DNA of 64,000 nt from DAOTWC01 sp048499435 (lineage in GTDB: Bacteria > Chloroflexota > Anaerolineae > Aggregatilineales > Phototrophicaceae): positions 496,001 through 560,000 of the forward strand of contig JASNZW010000002.1 of the NCBI GenBank assembly GCA_048499435.1, in the 5' to 3' direction. Under the pieces are notes generated by a model that did not search any database, was not told where the DNA came from, and saw only the letters and a program-made list of their open reading frames with translations. Of this stretch, positions 48,931-57,268 are shown piece by piece. The position numbers and the translations under genes are program-made. How positions within the stretch are numbered: the first letter of the stretch is position 1; each line of letters starts with the position of its first letter.

Positions 48931-49911
48931 CTACTTGATAATACCGATTTTCTTGCGGTCAATCGTGACGAACACGGCGGCGACCAGCACCACGCCCTTG
49001 ACGATGTTCTGCACATACGGGTCAACGCCCAGCATGTTCATGCCGTTGCTGAGGATCGTGATGATCAGCGCGCCCAGCACCGTGCCCTGAATGCTGCCGA
49101 CGCCGCCGGTGAGGGGCGTCCCGCCGACCACCACAGCGGCGATCACGTCCAGCTCCAGCCCCTGGCCGAGCTGCGACGTAGCCGCGAACACCCGCGCTGA
49201 CTGCAGCAGCCCGGCCAGCCCGCACAGCAGGCCGGAGAGCGTAAAGACCAGTATTTTCACGCGGTCCACTTTGATGCCGGTGAGCAGCGCGACGCGCTCG
49301 CCGCCGCCGACCGCGCGCACCTCGCGCCCGAACACGGTGTAGTTAAAGATGATGTAGGCGATGATCGCCACCACAAAGGCGATAATGGCCGCGTGCGGAA
49401 TGTCCGCCGTCCTGCCGGAGTAAACGCGCAGGAAGTTAAGATTGGTGATTTCGACCGGCGCGCCGCGCGTGAAGTACAGCACAATGCCCCGGTAGGCCAC
49501 CATTGTGCCCAGCGTCACCATGAAGGACGGCACTTTGCCTTTGGCGAAGATCAGGCCGTTGAGCAGGCCCGCCAGCAGGCCGACCAGCATCGCCGGGATG
49601 ATCGCCGCGACGCTCCAGGTGTCCGAGAGCGCCGCCGCCACCAGCGCCGCGATCGCCACGATAGACCCGACCGACAGGTCAATCGAGCCGGCGATGATGA
49701 CGAACGTCATGCCGAGGGCCGCTACCAGCAGCACGACCGACTGCTGCAGCACGATGGCAAGGTTTGACCCCGTCAGAAAGCGCGGCGAGAGCAGCCCAAA
49801 AATGACACACAGGACCACAAACAGAATGACAGGGAAATAGGTTCTGAATGAGAAACGTCTTTTGGGGACAGCGGAAACGGATGTTGACTCGGTGGCGGTT
49901 TGATTGGTCAT
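48931..49911 (-). CDS. Sugar ABC transporter permease, RbsC type
   Basis: 326 residues with about eight to ten membrane helices of the BPD_transp_2 family. Visible blocks are IAGSIDLSVGSIVAIAALVA, ALVAAALSDTWSV, and AAVVVGGTPLTGGVGSIQGT near the C-terminus. With the adjacent ATPase and binding protein it forms a ribose/xylose/galactose-type importer. The stop is 62 nt before the isomerase-like gene and the start is 43 nt after the ATPase gene. Confidence 0.93.
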   Translation of the reverse strand: MTNQTATESTSVSAVPKRRFSFRTYFPVILFVVLCVIFGLLSPRFLTGSNLAIVLQQSVVLLVAALGMTFVIIAGSIDLSVGSIVAIAALVAAALSDTWSVAAIIPAMLVGLLAGLLNGLIFAKGKVPSFMVTLGTMVAYRGIVLYFTRGAPVEITNLNFLRVYSGRTADIPHAAIIAFVVAIIAYIIFNYTVFGREVRAVGGGERVALLTGIKVDRVKILVFTLSGLLCGLAGLLQSARVFAATSQLGQGLELDVIAAVVVGGTPLTGGVGSIQGTVLGALIITILSNGMNMLGVDPYVQNIVKGVVLVAAVFVTIDRKKIGIIK

Positions 49912-49954
49912 AACGTACCCTGACTGCTAGCGATTTCAGCGGCTGGCACAGCGT

Positions 49955-51451
49955 TCAGATGATGTGGCCGATGATCTCTTCTTCCGACGGAAGCGCGGCG
50001 TGCGAGAATTCCTTGCTGATCCCGCCCCGGCGCATCAGCACGATGCGGTCGCTCATGCCGATCAGCTCAGGCAGGTCCTCGCTGAGCAGGATCACGGCCA
50101 CGCCGCTGGCGGCCAGGTCGCGGATGGCGGTGTAAATCTGCAGGCGCGCGCCGATATCAATGCCGCGCGTGGGGTTGTCGAGCAGCAGCACCTGCGGCCC
50201 CGGCGCGATACATTTGCCCAGCACCACTTTTTGCAGGTTGCCACCGCTGAGCGAACTGGCCGTGACCGCCGGGCTGGCGGCTTTGATCTGCAGCAGGGGG
50301 ATAAGCTTGCTGACCAGCGCGCGCTCGGCAGCGCGGTTGATAAACGGCCCCCGGTGCGGGATCGCCGCCATTGACAGGTTATCCTGCACGCTGAAATCCA
50401 TAATCAGCCCTTCGCGCGTGCGGTCGCCCGGCAGGTAAGCGATGCCCTGCGCCCAGGCGTCGAACGGCTTGCGCGGGGCATAGAGGCGGTTGTTGAAGCG
50501 CATCTGCCCGCTGCTGACCGGCTGGTCGCCGGCGATCGCGCCGATCAGCGTTTCGCCGCCCGCGCCTTTGAGGCCGCCGATGCCCAGGATTTCGCCGCGA
50601 TACAGGCTGAGCGAAACGTTATTCAGCCGGCCTGGGACGGCCACGCCCACCAGCTCCAGCACCGGCTGGTCGCCGTTTGTCTGGAATGCCTGCTCACGCC
50701 TGCCAGAGTACATGTGACGGCCAACCTCGCGGCCCACCATCAGCGCCTCGACCTGCTCGTTGGTCAGCTCGCCGCGCGCGTAGTCGCCCACCCACTGGCC
50801 ATCCTTCAGGATGGTGATGGTGTCGGCCACGCGCTCGACTTCATCGAGGTGGTGAGAGATGTACCCGATAGCGATGCCCTGTTTGCGCAGGTTGTTGATA
50901 ACGGCGAAGAGGGCGTTCATTTCCTGGGTGTTGAGGAACGCGGTTGACTCGTCCAGCAGCAGCACGCGCGGCCTGTAGGACAGGGCGCGGGCGACTTCCA
51001 GCACCTTGAGCTGGCCCAGGTCCAGGTCGCTGATGTTCTGCTCGACCGACAGGCCAGAGCCGATTTCGTCGAGCAGGCTTTGGGCGGCGGCGCGCAGACG
51101 CCGCCAGCGCGTCAGGCCCAGCGGCCCGGCGTGGTCCCACATACGGTCCGTCAGGATGTTCTCAGCGATGCTCAGCGACGGGTTGATGGTCATTTCCTGA
51201 AAGACGAGCGCCACGCCGCTGCGCTGGGCGTCGCGCATGGTGCGCGGCGCGTAGGGTTTGCCGTCCAGTTGCAGCGTGCCGGTGTCCGGCAGGATAGCCC
51301 CGGCGCAGATTTTAAACAGCGTGGATTTGCCGGCGCCGTTCTCGCCAACCAGGGCGTGGACGCGACCGGCTTCCAGTTGGATGGAAACGCCGCTGAGAGC
51401 TTGTGTTGCGCCGAAGGACTTGCTGATATTTTGCGCTTTTAGTAACAACAC
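49955..51451 (-). CDS. Sugar ABC transporter ATPase, RbsA type
   Basis: 498 residues, two fused ABC domains. The first has Walker A GENGAGKST, signature ISDLDLGQLKVLEVARAL and Walker B LLLDESTA. The second has a degenerate P-loop GLKGAGGETL, as usual for this family, with LSGGNLQKVVLGKC and VLLLDNPTRGIDIG. It energises import through the permease. It follows the binding-protein gene after a 135-bp gap containing inverted repeats. Confidence 0.95.
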   Translation of the reverse strand: MLLLKAQNISKSFGATQALSGVSIQLEAGRVHALVGENGAGKSTLFKICAGAILPDTGTLQLDGKPYAPRTMRDAQRSGVALVFQEMTINPSLSIAENILTDRMWDHAGPLGLTRWRRLRAAAQSLLDEIGSGLSVEQNISDLDLGQLKVLEVARALSYRPRVLLLDESTAFLNTQEMNALFAVINNLRKQGIAIGYISHHLDEVERVADTITILKDGQWVGDYARGELTNEQVEALMVGREVGRHMYSGRREQAFQTNGDQPVLELVGVAVPGRLNNVSLSLYRGEILGIGGLKGAGGETLIGAIAGDQPVSSGQMRFNNRLYAPRKPFDAWAQGIAYLPGDRTREGLIMDFSVQDNLSMAAIPHRGPFINRAAERALVSKLIPLLQIKAASPAVTASSLSGGNLQKVVLGKCIAPGPQVLLLDNPTRGIDIGARLQIYTAIRDLAASGVAVILLSEDLPELIGMSDRIVLMRRGGISKEFSHAALPSEEEIIGHII

Positions 51452-51472
51452 AATTCTCCAGGCTATTTTCAG

Positions 51473-51566
51473 GCGCAGCGGTGAGCGGCGCTGCGCAGCC
51501 TTATGGGTGAACAGGGCCGGCCACCGGGCCGGGCAGCAGCGGTTGAGTGCGGGCAGCCCGGTGGCC
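51473..51566 (-). repeat. Inverted repeats between binding-protein and ATPase genes
   Basis: Two perfect inverted repeats: GGCCACCGGGC (51519-51529) with GCCCGGTGGCC (51556-51566), and GCGCAGCG (51473-51480) with CGCTGCGC (51489-51496). Neither has a T run. In such operons hairpins after the binding-protein gene protect its mRNA and keep the downstream genes lower; that role is inferred. Confidence 0.6.
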
Positions 51567-51586
51567 TGGCAGTTGCCGGTGGTGGG

Positions 51587-52684
51587 TCAGCCGGCTTCAG
51601 GAGTTGCTTCTGGTTCTTCGGCGTTGCTGTAGCGCAGCTCGAAGATTGCGGTGGGCGCGTCCGGGTTCAGGAAGCTGGAGCGGTCGCGGAAGTCATAGTC
51701 CGGCACGCCTTCGGGGAAGTCCAGGCGGAACTGCTCAACCGTGTCCTGCGTCAGCGGCAGCAGTTCCAGCTTGATATTCGCCATCTCAGCGGGGATTTCA
51801 ACGCCGTTGAGATAGTCGAACATCAGCACCAGCGCGAAGCCGCCCTGGAGCCAGTGGCCGCCGATGTCGAACAGCAGCTCGCCAGCCTCAACCGCGTCCA
51901 CGTTCTCCGGGTTGAGGTCCATCGCCACCACCAGCACGTCTTCGCCGGGGACTTTGTCCGCGTTTTTGAGCGCGGCCATCACGCCGGTCGCCGTGCCGCC
52001 GTTGGCGGCCCACACGCCTTTGATCTCAGGGTTGCCCTGGTACAGCGCGGCGAAGGCTTCCTGCGAAGCGTCGCGCACGAAGTTGCCGGTGACAGCGCCC
52101 GCCAGGGTGATGTCGGGGTTTTCTTCCAGCGCGCGGTCGAAGCCTTTGCGCCGGTCAATCGCCACGGATGTGCCCGGCGTGCCGTCAACCACGCCCACAA
52201 TCAGGTCCATTCCGCGCGCGCGCATCTCGTCAAAGAGCGCGTTCGCCATCGCGTAACCGGCGGCCTCGTCGCTCGGGCCGATGAACGCCAGGTAGTTCGG
52301 GAAGTCAGGCGACTGCGGCTCGATATCTTCGAGATACACGTCGGTCATAATTACCGGGATGTTGGCGTTGCCGGCCTCCAGCAGGGCTTTGATGCCGGTG
52401 TTCCAGTAGGGCACGTGGATGAGGCCGTCCACGCCGCGCGCCACGAGGTCCTCAATGTTGCTGGCCATGGTGTCCGGGCTGTTGTCGGCGTTCAGAACGA
52501 CAACTTCGACGTCCAGCGCCTCAGCGCCCTGGCGGATGAACTCAACGTATCTGTTCCAGAACTGGGCGTCCAGCGTGGGGACAGTTACGCCGATGACGAA
52601 CCGCTCCTGCGCGGTCACGGCGAAGGTGCTGAACAAGGCCAGCAGCACGACGACAAGCACTAATTTCGACAGCCGGGATTGCAT
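51587..52684 (-). CDS. Periplasmic-type sugar-binding protein, RbsB type
   Basis: 365 residues. A signal peptide (LVLVVVLLALFSTFAVTAQ; cleavage near VTA/Q, no lipobox Cys) precedes the Peripla_BP_4 fold, starting VIGVTVPTLDAQFWN. Other landmarks are VVVLNADNSPDTMASNIEDL and VNALVARGVDGLIH-like ligand-domain blocks, with GVWAANGGTATGVMAALKNA later. It captures a monosaccharide; the substrate is unknown. The ATG at 52684 has GGAGG 9 nt upstream. It is the first structural gene after iclR. Confidence 0.93.
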   Translation of the reverse strand: MQSRLSKLVLVVVLLALFSTFAVTAQERFVIGVTVPTLDAQFWNRYVEFIRQGAEALDVEVVVLNADNSPDTMASNIEDLVARGVDGLIHVPYWNTGIKALLEAGNANIPVIMTDVYLEDIEPQSPDFPNYLAFIGPSDEAAGYAMANALFDEMRARGMDLIVGVVDGTPGTSVAIDRRKGFDRALEENPDITLAGAVTGNFVRDASQEAFAALYQGNPEIKGVWAANGGTATGVMAALKNADKVPGEDVLVVAMDLNPENVDAVEAGELLFDIGGHWLQGGFALVLMFDYLNGVEIPAEMANIKLELLPLTQDTVEQFRLDFPEGVPDYDFRDRSSFLNPDAPTAIFELRYSNAEEPEATPEAG

Positions 52685-52740
52685 AATGTGTTGCCTCCTG
52701 ACAATTTGGATAAGATCAACCGGGCGCGCCACCGGGACCG

Positions 52741-52771
52741 CCAGGCTTCCCCGGTGACTGCGGAAGCCTGG
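52741..52771 (-). repeat. 10-bp perfect hairpin between iclR and the binding-protein gene
   Basis: CCAGGCTTCC (52741-52750) and GGAAGCCTGG (52762-52771) with an 11-nt loop, no T run. It may modulate readthrough from iclR or mRNA stability, or be an operator for the transport genes. Confidence 0.5.
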
Positions 52772-52867
52772 CGACGCTGCTACGTTGGCGGAATGGCCTG
52801 TCCCGCCCCGTTATGTCAACCGCCGCCGCGCCAGCGCGGCCAGCAGCTTACACCCAACCCAGAAAAG

Positions 52868-53677
52868 CTATAAGGAAACGGGGTCTCCTTCCTCCAGGCG
52901 CGCGCCGACGCGGCGCGAGATGGCGCGTGCCGCGTCCATGACGTGCGCGATAACCTGCGCCAGGTTCTCCGGGTCGTTGTAATCCTTGATGTGCCCGGTT
53001 ATGCCGATGGCCGCGATTGCCTGATTTTTATAATCCCAGATCGGCGCCGCCGCGCAGCCGATCCCGCGCGCGTATTCTTCCTGGTCCAGCGCGTAACCCT
53101 GCTGGCGCACGGCCAGCAGCTCCGCCTGAAATGCCTCGCGGTCAACAATGCTGCGCCGCGTCTGCATCACCAGCGGCGCGGTTTGCAGGAAGTAGGCCTG
53201 TTCCTGTGGGTTGAGATACGCCACCAGGACCTTGCCCGACGCGCTCAGGTTGATGGGGATTACGGTGCGCAGCGCCGCCACGATGTTGACGGGCTTGCTG
53301 GGGAACGCCTGCTCGATATAGACGACGCCTGAATCCTGGAGGATGCCCAGTTGGGCCGTCTGGCCGGTTTGGGCGGCCAGCGCGTTCATGATCGGTTTGG
53401 CCTGGCTGATGAGGTCGAACTGGCCGGTCATGACCTGCGCCAGGTAGAGGAACTGTGGGCCGAGGCTGTACTCGCCCTCGGCCTCGCCGGTCAGGTAGCC
53501 CCGGCTGCACAGGTATTTGACAATGCGATATGTCGTCGCCAGCGGCAGGTCTAAGTTGGTGGCGATCTGTTTGACCACGGCGGGCGCGCCCTGCTGCGCG
53601 ACGTACTCAAGAATATCCAGCGCCTTTTCCAGCGCGGGCACAGCCGGGGATTTGACCGAATTATTCGCAGTTGACAT
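52868..53677 (-). CDS. IclR-family transcriptional regulator
   Basis: 269 residues. The N-terminal winged HTH is ALEKALDILEYVAQQGAPAV with NLDLPLATTYRIVKYLCSRG as the recognition region; the C-terminal ligand-binding domain contains LSASGKVLVAYLNPQEQAYF. It is transcribed toward and probably controls the sugar transport genes and itself, through the palindrome over its promoter. The ATG at 53677 is preceded by an in-frame TTG at 53680. Confidence 0.92.
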   Translation of the reverse strand: MSTANNSVKSPAVPALEKALDILEYVAQQGAPAVVKQIATNLDLPLATTYRIVKYLCSRGYLTGEAEGEYSLGPQFLYLAQVMTGQFDLISQAKPIMNALAAQTGQTAQLGILQDSGVVYIEQAFPSKPVNIVAALRTVIPINLSASGKVLVAYLNPQEQAYFLQTAPLVMQTRRSIVDREAFQAELLAVRQQGYALDQEEYARGIGCAAAPIWDYKNQAIAAIGITGHIKDYNDPENLAQVIAHVMDAARAISRRVGARLEEGDPVSL

Positions 53678-53682
53678 CAAAA

Positions 53683-53741
53683 ATTCTCAGATATGAGAAT
53701 GCAATTTCACATATGATATAACGCTTCGCGCTGATTGTCAA
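53683..53741 (-). promoter_or_regulatory. iclR promoter and operator
   Basis: On the minus strand: TTGACA (53741-53736), a 17-nt spacer and TATCAT (53718-53713), a nearly perfect consensus. Just downstream of the predicted start, ATTCTCA-N4-TGAGAAT (53683-53700) is a perfect 7-4-7 palindrome, ideally placed for autorepression. The same palindrome is not repeated upstream of the binding-protein gene as far as I can see. Confidence 0.75.
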
Positions 53742-53941
53742 GCAGGCGGCCAACAGCCGGCGCGCGGGCCGGGCCGCGGCGAAGGCTGTGCACGCGGCAG
53801 CGAAGAGCAGCCACACACATCAGGGCTGGTTTAGGGGAATATAGGGGGTATTACGCGGCCAGGGGCGCGCTGCTGAGGGCCGCCGGCCTGCCGGCGCGCT
53901 CTGCGACAGCGCCGCCAGCAGACCGGTGTGTCAGCCGGGGG

Positions 53942-54391
53942 TCAGTCCAGCGTCAGGTTTTGCAGCGCGGCCAGCACGTTCTCGAAGGCGCTGAACTCGT
54001 CCGGCGCGAACAGCGTGGCGATGCGTCCGTCAATCGCGGCGGCGCTGTCGTAGACCGGGCGGCGCAGTTTGTTCCCCGCTTCCGTCAGGTAAATGCGCAC
54101 CGCGCGCCGGTCCGCCGGGTCAGCGCGCCGCTCGATCAGCCCCTTGTCCTGGAGCTTGTCCAGGTTGGGCGTGAACGAAGTAGCCGCGCGCCCGACCGCG
54201 CGTGCCAGCTCCGAGGCGTGCTGGCCATCGTGCTCGTAGAGCGCGCGCAGGATATACCATTCGATCACCGTCAGCCCCAGCGGGCTGACGACCTGCGCGA
54301 ACACCTGGTCAAGGTTGCGCAGGGCGATATCAAGATTGCACCAGACCGAGCCGCCAAAGCGCAGGCTCACGGGTTTTTTCGTCATCGTCAT
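53942..54391 (-). CDS. MarR-family transcriptional regulator
   Basis: 149 residues. The winged helix shows LTVIEWYILRALYEHDGQHA, ELARAVGRAATSFTPNLDKL and LIERRADPADRRAVRIYLTE, where the Asp-Arg wing is typical. It responds to a small aromatic or lipophilic ligand or to redox. Its upstream region contains a palindrome over its own -10 box. The only Cys is near the N-terminus. GGGAAG lies upstream of the ATG. Confidence 0.9.
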   Translation of the reverse strand: MTMTKKPVSLRFGGSVWCNLDIALRNLDQVFAQVVSPLGLTVIEWYILRALYEHDGQHASELARAVGRAATSFTPNLDKLQDKGLIERRADPADRRAVRIYLTEAGNKLRRPVYDSAAAIDGRIATLFAPDEFSAFENVLAALQNLTLD

Positions 54392-54448
54392 CAGCTTCTT
54401 CCCGACTGTAAAGGGTGAAAAGGTGAACTCTCCGGCACAGCAGCCGTC

Positions 54449-54467
54449 ATAATATATTTATATTATA
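54449..54467 (-). promoter_or_regulatory. MarR promoter with overlapping palindrome
   Basis: Minus-strand TATAAT at 54467-54462 overlaps the perfect palindrome ATAATATA-N2-TATATTAT (54449-54466). Such an arrangement is typical of MarR autorepression. The region is AT-rich, so a chance palindrome is somewhat likelier than elsewhere. Confidence 0.5.
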
Positions 54468-54474
54468 CACAGAT

Positions 54475-54858
54475 TTAATTGATTGGAATGAGAATAAAAT
54501 TAAGCGTCCCCAGCGCCAGCGTGTCGCCCGCGCAAACTGGGTGCGGCGTGTCTGGGCGCAGCCGCCGGCCGTTGATGAACGTGCCGTTGACCGAGTCCAG
54601 GTCGAGCAGGTGCAGCGCGTCGTCCAGGCGCACCAGGGCGGCGTGGCGGCGCGAGACGCCGTGCTGGTGCGCGTCGCAGGCGGCGAAGTCCACATCCGGC
54701 AGATAGTCGCTGCCCGCGCCAGAGCGGCCCAGAATATAACCGCCGGCGTCGAGCGCGGCCAGGTGAAAGACAGCCGCGCAGCCGCCGCTGACGCGCAGTT
54801 CGAAGCGCGCATCGGCGGGCAGCGGCGGGGCAGGTGCAGGTTCAGGTTCGCGGCGCAT
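54475..54858 (-). CDS. Small FHA-domain protein
   Basis: 127 residues. After a Pro-rich N-terminus comes a single FHA domain: GGYILGRSGAGSDYLPDVDF, GVSRRHAALVRLDDALHLLD, NGTFINGRRL and AGDTLALGTLNFILI, which form the phosphothreonine pocket. There is no enzymatic domain or membrane segment. Its start has no Shine-Dalgarno, but a GATAAT box (54871-54866) lies 7 nt upstream, suggesting a leaderless transcript. It resembles the FHA domain at 23510-24013 but lacks the zinc ribbon. Confidence 0.85.
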   Translation of the reverse strand: MRREPEPAPAPPLPADARFELRVSGGCAAVFHLAALDAGGYILGRSGAGSDYLPDVDFAACDAHQHGVSRRHAALVRLDDALHLLDLDSVNGTFINGRRLRPDTPHPVCAGDTLALGTLNFILIPIN

Positions 54859-54993
54859 AGCACTTATTATCCCATAAGGCGCGGAAAATAAACATATTTA
54901 TTTATTATACCTTAATGGATAGGCAGAAAGCGGCCGGGCCGCCCCCGCGCGCAGCGCCCCCAAAACCTGTTTTACTCTGGGCCGTTCGCGGGC

Positions 54994-55029
54994 GAAAACA
55001 CGCCCGGCCCCACCGCGTGAGGCCGGGCG
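54994..55029 (-). terminator. Terminator after the flavodoxin gene
   Basis: Minus-strand GC hairpin with arms about 55029-55021 and 55009-55001, followed by TGTTTT (to 54995). It lies 7 nt past the flavodoxin stop. Confidence 0.6.
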
Positions 55030-55035
55030 CGAGCG

Positions 55036-55539
55036 TTATTTCAGCGCTGCTGCGATGCGCTTGCCCCAGGCGCGGATGGCGACCCAGTCGCGGTAGTCGC
55101 CGGTGGAGCCGTTCATCGCCTTGACGAGCAGACGCTCGCCAAAGTTCAGCCGCGCCAGGTCGATGCAGCCGTGAAACAGGATGATCTCGCGCGGGGCGAG
55201 CCGGTCAGCGATTGGCTGAATTGATTCGGGGAAGAGCCAGCCGTTGACGATCTCGCGGGCTTCGCCGCTGCCGGTCGGCCCGCTGGAAAACAGCCACAGC
55301 GGGCGCTCTTTCAGCTCGGACTCGTATTTTTCCAGGAAAGCGACGGCTTCGGCAATCCAGTTGCCCACGTAGACGGCGCTGCCCAGAACAACGGCGTCGT
55401 AGGGCCGGACGTCGTTCACCGTGCCCGCCTGCGCCACCGTCACCGACAGCCCGCTTTCCTCCAGCACACCGCCCACCGCCGCAGCGATTTCGGCGGTAGC
55501 GCCGTATTTGCTGGCATAAGCGATCAGCACCTTGGTCAT
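55036..55539 (-). CDS. Flavodoxin-domain protein (HemG-like)
   Basis: 167 residues. The FMN-binding loop is IAYASKYGATAEIA, followed by VVLGSAVYVGNWIAEAVAFL and LFSSGPTGSGEA. The length and motifs fit flavodoxins related to menaquinone-dependent protoporphyrinogen oxidase, but the family is broad and no heme gene is adjacent. It binds FMN and carries electrons. It is flanked by terminators, so it is monocistronic. Confidence 0.85.
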   Translation of the reverse strand: MTKVLIAYASKYGATAEIAAAVGGVLEESGLSVTVAQAGTVNDVRPYDAVVLGSAVYVGNWIAEAVAFLEKYESELKERPLWLFSSGPTGSGEAREIVNGWLFPESIQPIADRLAPREIILFHGCIDLARLNFGERLLVKAMNGSTGDYRDWVAIRAWGKRIAAALK

Positions 55540-55630
55540 ATGACTTTTCCTTTGACACGCTTGCCGAAATCTTACGCCACGAGTTTACCACCAGTTTACG
55601 AATCTGTCGCTCAAATTGGACAGCGCGCGT

Positions 55631-55666
55631 AAAAAAACGGCGGACCTCATTCGCTGAGGTCCGCCG
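55631..55666 (-). terminator. Terminator after the Hsp20 gene
   Basis: A 12-bp stem (55638-55649 and 55655-55666) with a 5-nt loop and, on the minus strand, a TTTTTTT run (55637-55631). Confidence 0.9.
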
Positions 55667-55691
55667 CTGCGCCGGGGCCGCGCGGGCGTGG

Positions 55692-56159
55692 TTACTTGTT
55701 GCCCTCGTGGCCGTTGCCCACGCGCACCGGAATCTGCCGGGGCTGGGCGGCTTCGGTCTTGGGCAGCGTCAGTTTGAGGACGCCGTTGTCGTAGGTGGCG
55801 TTGACTTTATCGCTGTTCACCGGCTGCGGCAGGCGCAGGCGGCGGCTGAAGTGGCCGTAGCGCCGTTCTTTGATGAGCGAACGCTGGCCCTCGTGTTCGG
55901 TGACGTGCTCCGGGATCTCGCCCTCAATCACCAGGTAGTCGCCGTCAAGTTTGATGTGGATGTCCTCCGCTTTCACGCCGGGCAGCTCGGTCGTCACCAC
56001 GTACTGCCCGTCGTCCTCATGCACGTCCAGCGCCAGCGTGTTCACTGCTGCGCTGCCCTCTTCAAAGAACGGCCGCCAGGTTTCCTCAAAGACGCGGTCC
56101 ATTACGTTCTGCATTGCGGCCATTTCCCGCAGCGGATTCCAACGAACGATGCCTGCCAT
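55692..56159 (-). CDS. Small heat-shock protein (Hsp20/alpha-crystallin)
   Basis: 155 residues with the alpha-crystallin domain: LDVHEDDGQYVVTTELPGVK, YGHFSRRLRLP and ATYDNGVLKLTLPK (the A-X-X-X-N-G-V-L signature). An N-terminal helical arm and a C-terminal tail with an IPVRV anchor (I-X-V type) are present. It forms oligomers that hold unfolding proteins. The ATG has GGGAGG upstream. No CIRCE element (TTAGCACTC-N9-GAGTGCTAA) is visible upstream. Confidence 0.96.
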   Translation of the reverse strand: MAGIVRWNPLREMAAMQNVMDRVFEETWRPFFEEGSAAVNTLALDVHEDDGQYVVTTELPGVKAEDIHIKLDGDYLVIEGEIPEHVTEHEGQRSLIKERRYGHFSRRLRLPQPVNSDKVNATYDNGVLKLTLPKTEAAQPRQIPVRVGNGHEGNK

Positions 56160-56362
56160 GATTAACCTCCCTGCACTTACTCTGCTGCCTGTTCTCGCTT
56201 ACTTTAGCCGGCGGGCCGCGCTTTGCAGCGCAGCCAGCCTGTTTTTATGGTAGCCCCAGTGAATAAGAAACATGTCAGAGCGCCGTAAAAAAGGCGCATA
56301 GATGGCGGCGCGATTTTACGGAAAATTCACAGCGCCTGAACGGACGGCGGCGCGGCTTACTG

Positions 56363-56368
56363 TACAAT
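56363..56368 (+). promoter_or_regulatory. -10 box of a small hypothetical gene
   Basis: TACAAT 32 bp upstream of the ATG at 56401, with GAGGG as Shine-Dalgarno. The -35 is unclear. The hsp20 promoter should lie in the same 240-bp region but I cannot place it. Confidence 0.4.
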
Positions 56369-56400
56369 CGAAGTTAAGAGCAAACGCAAGAGGGCAAGCT

Positions 56401-56682
56401 ATGGTGCAGCAGCAGACACGCCTGGAACCGTACTTTCGCAACGGCCTGCTGTGTTTTCCAGAGTGGACGGTCAGCGCACTGGTGAGGGCCGGGTTAGACC
56501 CGCGCACCGGCCAGGCCGCGATCACCGGGCTGCGCCTGGACGACGGCCACGCGCTGAGCCAGGTGCGGGCGGCGGTGGCGGCGCTGTTGGGCTGCTGCGG
56601 GCCAGATCACGCGGCGGCGGCGGCGCTGGCTTCCGCTGACGCGCAGTTTATGCTGACGGGCCTGCCCGCGCCACCGGGCTGA
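56401..56682 (+). CDS. Small hypothetical protein
   Basis: 93 residues, no family recognised. It starts MVQQQTRLEPYFRNGLLCFP and ends in an Ala-rich helix (AALLGCCGPDHAAAAALASA). GAGGG lies 7 nt before the ATG, and the gene has its own -10 box. Two adjacent Cys may bind metal or form a disulfide. The stop abuts the stop of the convergent membrane-protein gene (56683). Confidence 0.5.
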   Translation: MVQQQTRLEPYFRNGLLCFPEWTVSALVRAGLDPRTGQAAITGLRLDDGHALSQVRAAVAALLGCCGPDHAAAAALASADAQFMLTGLPAPPG

Positions 56683-57240
56683 CTACTTCAGCGACCGGCG
56701 CGCGCGTCGGTCATAAAATGCCGGGCCAGGCTGCCACGATTCAGCGTCCGGGTGGTCAGCGGGGGCCAGGCTGAGCAGCACGGCGCGCGTTTTCTCGCGC
56801 AGATAGTAAACCCGGTAGGCGCTGTTGGGCCGCAGCGGCAGGCGCGGGGCCAGCCAGCGCCGGAAGCAGATGGCCTCGCCGCTGTCGGTGTAGAGCGCAT
56901 CGGCCCGCCACAGCGCCCAGCGCGGGCGCGTGGCCGCGCCTGTGTGCAGCACCGCGCTGTCAAGCGGCAGGCGCGCATAGCGCCGCGCGCGCAGGCCCAG
57001 CATAACCGCCAGCGCCGCCAGCACGCCCAACCCCACCCACAACCCCACCCCGGCAAATGCCAGCAGGCGCGGCCCCAGCACCATCAGCGCCGGCAGCGTC
57101 AGCAGCAGCAGCCCGGTCAGCGGCTCCAGCACCAGCTCTTTCCATTGGGCCGCCGTCAGTTTGCCGTGTCGGTTCGTCAGCAGCCGGGACCGCATCTCGG
57201 CGGGCAGAACGTCGCGCGGGGCGGCCTGGGGGGTGGGCAT
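56683..57240 (-). CDS. Hypothetical two-helix membrane protein
   Basis: 185 residues. Two hydrophobic helices (GLLLLTLPALMVLGPRLLAF; GLWVGLGVLAALAVMLG) lie at about residues 42-82, followed by a soluble C-terminal part with YRVYYLREKTRAVLLSLAPA. The arrangement resembles DUF-type cytoplasmic-tail membrane proteins of unknown role. The ATG is at 57240. The DMT exporter gene ends 28 nt upstream on the same strand and may be co-transcribed. Confidence 0.6.
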   Translation of the reverse strand: MPTPQAAPRDVLPAEMRSRLLTNRHGKLTAAQWKELVLEPLTGLLLLTLPALMVLGPRLLAFAGVGLWVGLGVLAALAVMLGLRARRYARLPLDSAVLHTGAATRPRWALWRADALYTDSGEAICFRRWLAPRLPLRPNSAYRVYYLREKTRAVLLSLAPADHPDAESWQPGPAFYDRRARRSLK

Positions 57241-57268
57241 CGGGTGTGCGTCCTTGTTACGGGCCGGC

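Noticed and set aside
56160..56400. CIRCE heat-shock operator upstream of hsp20
   Set aside because: No TTAGCACTC-N9-GAGTGCTAA sequence or close variant is present.
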